A stretch of DNA of 64,000 bases, from assembly GCA_030220185.1 (NCBI GenBank), contig JASPKZ010007547.1, positions 51,057 through 115,056 on the forward strand, in the 5' to 3' direction. A program made the translations under genes and the position numbers. Source of the stretch: Diploptera punctata. Lineage: Eukaryota; Arthropoda; Insecta; Blattodea; Blaberidae. Of the stretch, positions 57,412-64,000 are shown piece by piece. Positions within the stretch are counted from its first letter, which is position 1; every line of letters begins with the position of its first letter. The notes under the pieces are model-generated. The model searched no databases. It was not told where the DNA came from and saw only the letters and a list, made by a program, of their open reading frames with translations.

Positions 57412-58372
57412 AACTAACTAAACTAACTAACTAACTAACTAACTAACTCACTGGCACTATAGTAACCCGTACGTTCATGCCGCGCGGAGATAATCTCTCC
57501 GTACATCTCTATCATGAGCTAATGTTTTCCAATCATTCTCTGTATAATCTACTTCCCTCAAATCATGGATAATGTTATTCTCCCACCTCTTTTATGTTCT
57601 ACCAACTGGGCGTTTTCTCTCTGGTTTTCCTATAAGAAGCTCCCATGCACGTCTTTCATTCCCCATTCGTGCCAAATGTTCTGCCCATCGCAGTCTGAGA
57701 CTTAACTGTTCTTATTATATCTGGCTTTCTACAAAGACCATGTAATTCAGGTTATGCAGTCTTCTCCATTCACCTATCTGTTCATCTCTCTTTGGTCCAA
57801 AAATGTTTTCAAGAACTTTATTCTCAAATACTCGTAATCTCCTTTCCTCCCTTAAAGTATGAGTCCATGTTTCGCATCCATATAATATAACTGGTAGAAT
57901 ATTTTTTTATTTATATACAGAATTTTAATGTTTACACATCTTTCTGTGCCTAAAGTTTTTTTCTTCTTCTCCACTCGTCTCTCTCCATCCAATCCATGCT
58001 TTCCAGTCCTCTTGCTCTCATTCCAGTTCTTATATCCTGCATCCACGAGTTTCGAGGTCTTCCTCTCCTCCTTCTTCCAGGTGGACACCATTCCAATGTT
58101 TTCCTGGGTAATCTTTGTTCTTGCATTCGTCGTACGTGCCCATACCAATTTAATTGCTTATACTGTATATAGTCTACTATTGAATAACCAATATTATTTT
58201 TTTCTCTTATGGCAGTATTTCTTATTTTGTCTAATTTTGAATTGGTAGAATAATAAATAGTTTTATATATTTTCAATTTAACGTTTTTTGAAAGGAGTTG
58301 AGACGTCAGGAGTCTCTGTAATGCATAATAGCACGCATTTCCAGAATTGAGCCTATGTTTAATTTCTTTGTG
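57412..58372 (-). pseudogene. LINE_A copy split by LINE_H
   Basis: Tail of AACT repeats (57412-57450), then the C-terminal region read leftward (GGCGTTTTCTCTCTGG, CTTAACTGTTCTTATTATATC). Broken at about 57905 by another LINE and resumed at 58237 (AATTTAACGTTTTTTGAAAGG). Ends at about 58372. Confidence 0.88.
57906..58236 (-). pseudogene. LINE_H C-terminal fragment
   Basis: Minus-strand frame with KLDKIRNTAIREKNN, WYGHVRRMQEQRLPRK, PPGRRRRGRPRNSW and DWMERDEWRRRKK, a LINE C-terminus of a family distinct from A, D and E. GGTAGAATA flanks both sides, a likely short target duplication. An open frame of 142 codons (57950-58378) runs from LINE_A into LINE_H. Confidence 0.82.
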
Positions 58373-58412
58373 CATCACAATACTGAATCGTATTCACCAT
58401 TTATACCATTAT

Positions 58413-58808
58413 CGGCCGCGGTGGACTAATGTTTATGCTCCTTGCCCCTGGTCCCGAGGGTCGCGGGTTCAAACCCGGCCGGGGTCGATGGATTTTTTTA
58501 GGATGGAAAAATCCAAGGAGCAAGTCCTCCGAGAGGGGCTTTAAAGCCGTGGGTCCCGAGTCTGAATTTTTCAGGCTCGTCAAAGATATTATGCTTGAAT
58601 AAAAAGGACTCTAAGCAAAATTTACTGATTTTTCCCGTCCTGGTACTACCTTGGTTTCCTAGATGTCAGTATGAGGCGGACAGCTGACCACAGGCCACTC
58701 AAAATGACATATATACGAAAACAAGTATAATTAAATTAGAATGGTTAAATTTCTTCCCTGTAGGGGGAGAGCGCCGAAATCTCAATATGGGAAACAAAGG
58801 GCTTATCT
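58413..58808 (+). mobile_element. SINE_B, full length
   Basis: Head GGCCGCGGTGGACTAATG (A box) and GTCGCGGGTTCAAACCCGG (B box). The body has GGGGTCGATGGATTT, AAGCCGTGGGTCCCGAGTC, CCTGGTACTACCTTGG and ACAAGTATAATTAAATTA. The 3' end carries GGGAAACAAAGGGCTTAT. Confidence 0.85.
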
Positions 58809-59193
58809 TCTTGTGTCTTGTAAGCCCATGTTTCCCTTAACAGAGATCTACAGGGAAGAATTTGAATCATACTAATTTAGTTACACTTGTTTTCGTATAG
58901 ATGTTATTTGAGTGGTCCGCGGTCAGCGTTCCGCCTCCTACTGACATCTAGGAAACCAAGGTAGTACTAGGACCGGGAAAATTTTGCCTAGAGGCCTTTT
59001 CATTCAGGCTTAAGGATCTTTCACGAGTGTGAAAAATCTTCAGACTCGGGACCCACGGCTTAAAGTCCCTCCGGGAGGATTTGCTCCTTGGATTTTTCCG
59101 TCCTAACAAAATCCATCGACCCCGGCCGGGTTTGAAGCCGCGACCCTCGGGACCAGAGGCAAGGAGCATAACCACTAGGCCACCGCGGCCGAG
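58809..59193 (-). mobile_element. SINE_B, full length, inverted
   Basis: Mirror of the preceding copy with its head at the right (CCACCGCGGCCG, 59182-59193). AAGGGCTTAT occurs just before (58798-58807) and just after it (59196-59205), fitting a 10-bp target duplication. The two copies are tail to tail. Confidence 0.82.
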
Positions 59194-59205
59194 AAGGGCT
59201 TATGT

Positions 59206-59574
59206 GATAAGATAAACTATACATAGTATTACAGATATTGGTACAAATTTTCACCAAATTACACATTAAAACTTTCAGTGCCTGTGTATAATTTTCTCTG
59301 TATTTATATATTTGATTACTATAAATTAATTTACGCGTAATTTTCAATAAGTTAAACAGAAGGAACAGAACAGGAACTGTTATTCCATATTTAACTAACT
59401 TAACTTTACGTAAGAGGGAAACAATCTAATGTACAGGATGTAAAGGTTATAAATGCTGTTCTTGACACAGTCATCGAAATCTGTTCATAAAAAACAGGGT
59501 CAAAACTTGATTGTTTTCTCAGAAAAAGAAAGTTTGTATTTTATTTGCTTAATTAGTTAATAAAACATACTAGA
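59206..59574. other. No gene recognised
   Basis: AT-rich, no features. Confidence 0.5.
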
Positions 59575-60005
59575 GGGACATTGGATTAAAGTTTTATAAA
59601 AACATTGGCAGTTCCTGCATTATTTTATGGGAGTGAAACTTGGGTATTGACGAACAAATTACAAAATAGAATACAATGTGTAGAAATGAATTTCCTTAGA
59701 AGAACAAAATGCTGCACAAGATTGGATCGGATAAAGAATGAAGATATACGAACAAAGCTAAATAATATACATCCATTGAATGATAAAATCAAGGAATATA
59801 GAGTTAAATGGCTTAGACATGTAGAAAGAATGAACGTAACACAGATGACCAAAAGCAGCATTTAACTACAAGCCAACAGGTTCAAGGAATGTAGGAAGGC
59901 CAGTGAAAAGATGGACAGAATCAACCGTGAGATGCGTAGGCCCGTGAAGTGAAGAATAAGAACAAAGGACAGGTACTCTTTAGGTGTACCTGCCATAGAG
60001 TTATT
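59575..60005 (+). pseudogene. LINE_G C-terminal fragment
   Basis: The 86-codon frame (59605-59865) reads ALFYGSETWVLT, EMNFLRRTKCCTRLDRIKNE and KWLRHVERMN. This is the LINE region following the reverse transcriptase, distinct from LINE_A. Stops follow. Confidence 0.82.
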
Positions 60006-60310
60006 ATTAACAATATTAGTAATAATTTATGCTATTAAATAATAATGCATGCTTACATACGCTACTAATCTGGAATCGGAGATATGGCAACATGTTCAGC
60101 AGCGTTGAAACAGCTGAGTACAAGTCAGCTGAGTTAGCTGTATAAACACACTTGCCTCTCCATCAAGCAACATTGCCAAATGTCCAGAACTTTCAAACTT
60201 TATTAATCAGTAAAATAGTAAAATTACATAACAATTGAGATTTTTTAATTTTTTAATGACATGAATAATTATAACTTTACAATAATGACACACCCTCATA
60301 CACCGTTCAC

Positions 60311-61012
60311 ACATAGAAATGAATTATGTAATGGAAATGGACAACTAGTAACAAATGAAAGGAAATGTTGAACAAGTGGCTGATTTTCAAGTATCTAGGA
60401 ACAAAATTACAAATATGAATGAGATTCACAAAGAAATTAAACAGAGACTCAATTCTTGGGAAAATGCATGTTATGTTGCATTACAGGGACTCACGACGTC
60501 CCAACTCCTTTCAAAAAACGTTAAACTAAAAATATATAAAAGTTTTACTCCCAGTTATATTATATGGATTGTGAAACATGGACTCTTACTTTAAGGGAGG
60601 AAAAGGAAGGAGATACGAGTATTTGAGAATAAAGTTCTTAGTAAAAAATGTTGGGGCCAAAAAAGAGATGAACAGACAGGTGAATGGAGGAAACTACATG
60701 TGCTACATGATATGTATAGGAGCCAGATTAATAAGAGTTAAGTCTTGTAGGCTGAGATGGGCAGGACATGTGGCACGTATGAGGGTTGAAAGAAGTGCAG
60801 GAAGTTTCTTGTAGGGAAAAACCAGAGGGAAAACGCCACATTGGTAGACCAAGAATGAGGTGGGAGAATAACATTATCCATGATTTGATGGAAGTAGATA
60901 TTATACAGGGAAAGATTGGAAAACATTAGGTCAGGATAGGAATTATGGAGAGCGTATGTCCGCGCGGGCCATGTAACCTACGGGTTTGATAGAAACCCAG
61001 TGAGTTAGTTAT
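60311..61012 (+). pseudogene. LINE_A relic, 3' half
   Basis: TGTAATGGAAATGGACAAC to ..CCCAGTGAGTTAGTTATAC. The open frames at 60355-60594 and 60578-60814 are pieces of the LINE C-terminus in different frames. Confidence 0.9.
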
Positions 61013-62333
61013 ACCCACTTACACCTATATTTGAATTATATAATTATTTTATGCATAATTTACAATAATTAATCAGACGAAATAGACAAACAACCAGAAG
61101 CAGTTTGTTCCAGGTGTTAACTGATCAAACACACAACAAGAAAAACATACATTTCTCTAGATGTATGTATGGCTACCGATATATATATATATATATATTT
61201 ATTTATTATATTCTTTATTTATTTATATATTTAGAATGTAACTTAATTATTAAATTATTTATATACAAGTTAGAGCAAGTTATCAGAGAATATGTGTAAA
61301 CACAGAAACTGCTGTTCCACATACGTAACAAGAGAAAATAGTTTGTTCAATGTTATCATCTTCCTTCTTATTTGCACTACAACCCGTTGAGAGTTTTGGC
61401 CTCCTTCACCATTTCCTCCATTTATTTCGATCCTGTACTTTCTCCTTCCATCCTCTTTACCATTTGATCCATCCGGCGCTTTCCAATGTGCAGGTCTCGT
61501 GACAAGAGATTTTTTATACAATATAAGGTCGTTAGCCTCATGATCAACCCATTACCAGGGGACTTGGAGCCTTTATTTCAGGGAGATCGACCCCTTCATC
61601 CGGCTCTATCCCTTTCGCAGTAGGTCACTAACTATTAATGGAAGCCAGTTGTTTAAAATGAACTTAAATATTTCCCAACAAATATGTATAAATGTTATTT
61701 TACAATTATTTATTATTGGAAAACGCCATCACGCAAAAAATAATGTACCCATGCACGTTTAGTGAAGTGTTTACAGAATCTTGGAAATCAAAAACCTAGC
61801 GATGGTTTAAACATTTCCCCCGCTTCTGTAAACCCTCCCAACCTGCATCATAATATTCTATTACCAGATTTTAATATTATCAAAATGAGTGGTTCTATAC
61901 ACAATCTTACATGAGGAGTTTCACCCAAGCTTAAATGACTGAAAAAAATTAGGAAGTCTCCCTTTTCTGGTATAAAATGCAAACATCTTATCGAAGTGCT
62001 AGATATATATAATTTAATTAATTCGTCCTTTGACGGCAACTGCAAGGTGAACTTATGCACGTACCGACGCAGTCCACTGGAGGTAGGATACTACACCGAT
62101 TATAACAAATTGCATCGGGGCCCAATATGCAATTCAAAATGAAAGAAAATATTGTTACGAGAGTAAAATACCTTTGTTGTGATATTATTTAAAAACCTAT
62201 AACGGATTAATTTCTAAGGGAGACATCTATGAAGTTTTGTCATAAATAACAAAGTACTGATATTGTTTACGTTCATTATAAAAGCTCTCATCACTGGACA
62301 ACCACGATTTTTGGAACTTTTTTATCCCCATAC
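61013..62333. other. No gene; probable unassigned repeat
   Basis: An AT run lies near 61180-61196. About 61355-61500 (GCACTACAACCCGTTGAGAG, TTTGGCCTCCTTCACC) reads like a dispersed LINE/SINE 3' region. I cannot assign it. Confidence 0.4.
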
Positions 62334-62627
62334 ATGTTACAGGGGAAGGCTGACAATTATATTCCTATCGATTCAGGGCACATGGGCCCTCAGGCTGCCC
62401 TGCGTTTTGGCCAGATTGATAGACAAGACAAAAGCCCGAAGGCGGTACAAGCTTTTGCTGTCCTCCTCCAACAAGACAGATTCAACATTCCCTGCGCCGG
62501 TACATCCATAATGCAAGGGACGAATTATGATCAGTTGGCAGGAAACACACTAATACGCATTGTAACCTCTTCAAAGAGAATTAAAACGAAATCTTGCTTC
62601 AATATTTTAAACTTTAAACTATCAGTA

Positions 62628-62636
<9 letters not shown>
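62334..62636 (+). other. Unrecognised 100-codon open frame
   Basis: The frame starts after a pyrimidine-rich stretch and TTACAG, a possible splice acceptor at about 62341-62346. Residues such as NYIPIDSGHMGPQAALRFGQ and AFAVLLQQDRFNIPCAG are more complex and GC-richer than other short frames here. I do not recognise the protein. It could be an exon, a decayed element gene or an old viral insertion; nothing in the sequence decides between these. Confidence 0.35.
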
Positions 62637-62659
<23 letters not shown>

Positions 62660-62739
62660 AATATAATAATATAATCATATAATAACAATCATAATAAATA
62701 ATTAATATAAATTATATATTGATAATAAACATAATGGTA
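62637..62739. repeat. AAT microsatellite
   Basis: AAT/AATA repeats abutting copy M2 of the tRNA-bearing element. Confidence 0.85.
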
Positions 62740-63395
62740 TTAAAAGTAAAAGTCTCTAAGAAGAAAAACGTAATAAAAAACATCACACAAAACCATTTGA
62801 TGGTGGATGGAATTATTTTTTTTGTAGATAAGTTTTATTCGAGGTGGTTGGAAATATTTTTTTGTTGTTGACCACTTTAAATTTAATCCGCAAGGGTTTG
62901 GAAATTAATATGATTTTTATTTTTCGTTCTGTTTTCTTATAAAGCGTGTTTTAGTTTTTAAAACATTATTTTTTTAAAATTTTTAGTTGATTGTTCTAAC
63001 CGTAACTCCTTACAATTTAATTGCTTAAGTACTCTCCTAAAAAAACCTCCTGCCCGGATTTCAACATCGACCTTCATGATTACTGAAATTATAGCCACTA
63101 CAATTCCACGCTCTACCAACTGAGCTCTTACGACATTGCTAAAAGCTCGATAAGTCCGCAACTTTATTCTACGGGGTTTTTATTTTTCGATTTTCTTTTC
63201 TGATGATTCTGGCCAAGATTTAGGAAACAAAGTATGAAATTAATTGTATTGCCATTGGTCCTTTACAAGTAAACAAAGTTTTTAAGTCGATCCAATTGTT
63301 GTAAGTGAGTGACAATCGTGTTCAAAGAGTCCGTTACATAGAACAGGTGAGCTAAATATAAAGCGTGTAAAAAAAAAGTAGCAACCTCCACACAT
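62740..63395 (-). mobile_element. Palindromic tRNA-bearing element, copy M2 (one palindrome arm)
   Basis: Half of the palindrome (62740-62960, with GTTGACCACTTTAA and ATAAAGCGTGTTTTAG), then the tRNA-like module (63046-63130, minus strand) and the tail module (TCTGATGATTCTGGCCAAGA, GTTACATAGA). AAAGCGTGTAAAAAA ends it near 63375 and GCAACCTCC follows. The other palindrome arm is missing. Confidence 0.75.
63046..63130 (-). repeat. tRNA-like module of M2
   Basis: GAGCTCAGTTGGTAGAGCG gives a D-arm and A box. The B box is degraded (ATGTTGAAATCC). Confidence 0.6.
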
Positions 63396-63911
63396 ATTGT
63401 TTAAATACACAGTGAACGTACCCGACACTATATTTTATTAATTAAACGAGAATGATAACTTTTCCATAATTTTCAGCCCTTGTAATCTATCACTGTTATG
63501 ATTAACTTAGTCAATTATCTCGTTCAAGAATATAGTCCCCTGTAATACTTGTCGCGTTGTAAAGGACATCTAAAGTCACAAATGACACGAGATAATCAAT
63601 GGTCTGGATATATTTGTAGAGAAATAGTGTTTTTTCTTTATGTTATCCGTGTAGCTGTTTTTAGTTTTGGAACCCTTAGCTCTAATTTAATTGATAAACC
63701 TTAGAATAATGAAAGTATTGCGATCTCCAATTTACGTACACCTTAGACAAAACAAAAGAGTCGTGTCGCCGTTTGGATCAAATCGATCGGGGAACTCGTG
63801 AGCGCTGGCAAAGCCGTATTCCCATCAACACTTTTCAGTAATGTCTGGGTTTCTGCTAGTTCTAAATCAGTGCCCCTCAAGCAAAGATATTAAATATAGA
63901 TTTTGGGCTTA
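63396..63911. other. No gene recognised
   Basis: No feature that I can support. Confidence 0.5.
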
Positions 63912-63988
63912 GTGCGTTTCCGTGGTCGGAGGTTTAACAGGCAACATCTGCGTTCGTAACCAAACGGGTTCGATTCCCCGTTCTATAA
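63912..63988 (+). repeat. tRNA-like SINE head
   Basis: GTTCCGTGGTCGGAGG-like A-box region, then CGGGTTCGATTCCCCG, a perfect B-box core GGTTCGATTCC, and a T-run. D- and T-arms do not fold cleanly and no acceptor stem was found. The body continues past the window. Confidence 0.55.
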
Positions 63989-64000
63989 CTTTTTTAAAAA

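Overview
The window looks like gene-poor insect nuclear DNA. It is AT-rich, and I found no convincing host gene. Nearly all recognisable sequence is transposable elements, many nested inside one another. The RTE-like LINE proteins and tRNA-headed SINEs resemble families I associate with cockroaches and termites (Blattodea). That host guess comes from memory of family style and was not searched.

Layout. 0-3 kb: the truncated 3' end of a mariner-type transposon and a decayed LINE. 3-9 kb: two inverted copies of a palindromic element that carries a tRNA-like module. One copy is split by an RTE-like LINE and a second foldback element. 9-16 kb: tRNA-like SINE heads and a foldback element with arms of about 570 bp, one arm split by a SINE. 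16-28 kb: more LINE and SINE fragments, a family with CCGAGCTAAGTTCC ends (three copies), and a mariner deletion derivative. 28-35 kb: AT-rich DNA, an 11-bp minisatellite and a 1.4-kb CA/CG-type tandem array. 35.8-37.3 kb: a structurally complete Tc1 transposon with an intact 342-residue transposase. 37.8-45.4 kb: LINE fragments of several families. 46.5-47.3 kb: a foldback element with arms of about 260 bp. 47.5-54.2 kb: a nested complex described below. 55.6-64 kb: foldback pieces, inverted SINEs, LINE fragments and a third copy of the tRNA-bearing palindrome.

The most interesting locus is 47545-54164. Its ends match the Transib superfamily, the source of RAG1. They begin CACAGTG, identical to the V(D)J heptamer. 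At the right end a 23-base spacer and an AT-rich nonamer-like block follow. The ends are flanked by a 5-bp CGTCG duplication. Inside is a decayed Transib-type transposase on the minus strand, interrupted by a 1046-bp piggyBac-like element with TTAA duplications. Collapsing the duplicated TTAA rejoins the two transposase halves in frame. A nearly full-length 3.26-kb RTE-like LINE lies inside the left Transib end.

The dominant repeat, called LINE_A here, is present in about 15 pieces on both strands. Its 3' tails are tetranucleotide repeats (AGTT or AGTA), not poly(A). The only apparently intact protein-coding gene is the Tc1 transposase. The remaining open frames are relics, repeats read in several frames, or unrecognised.
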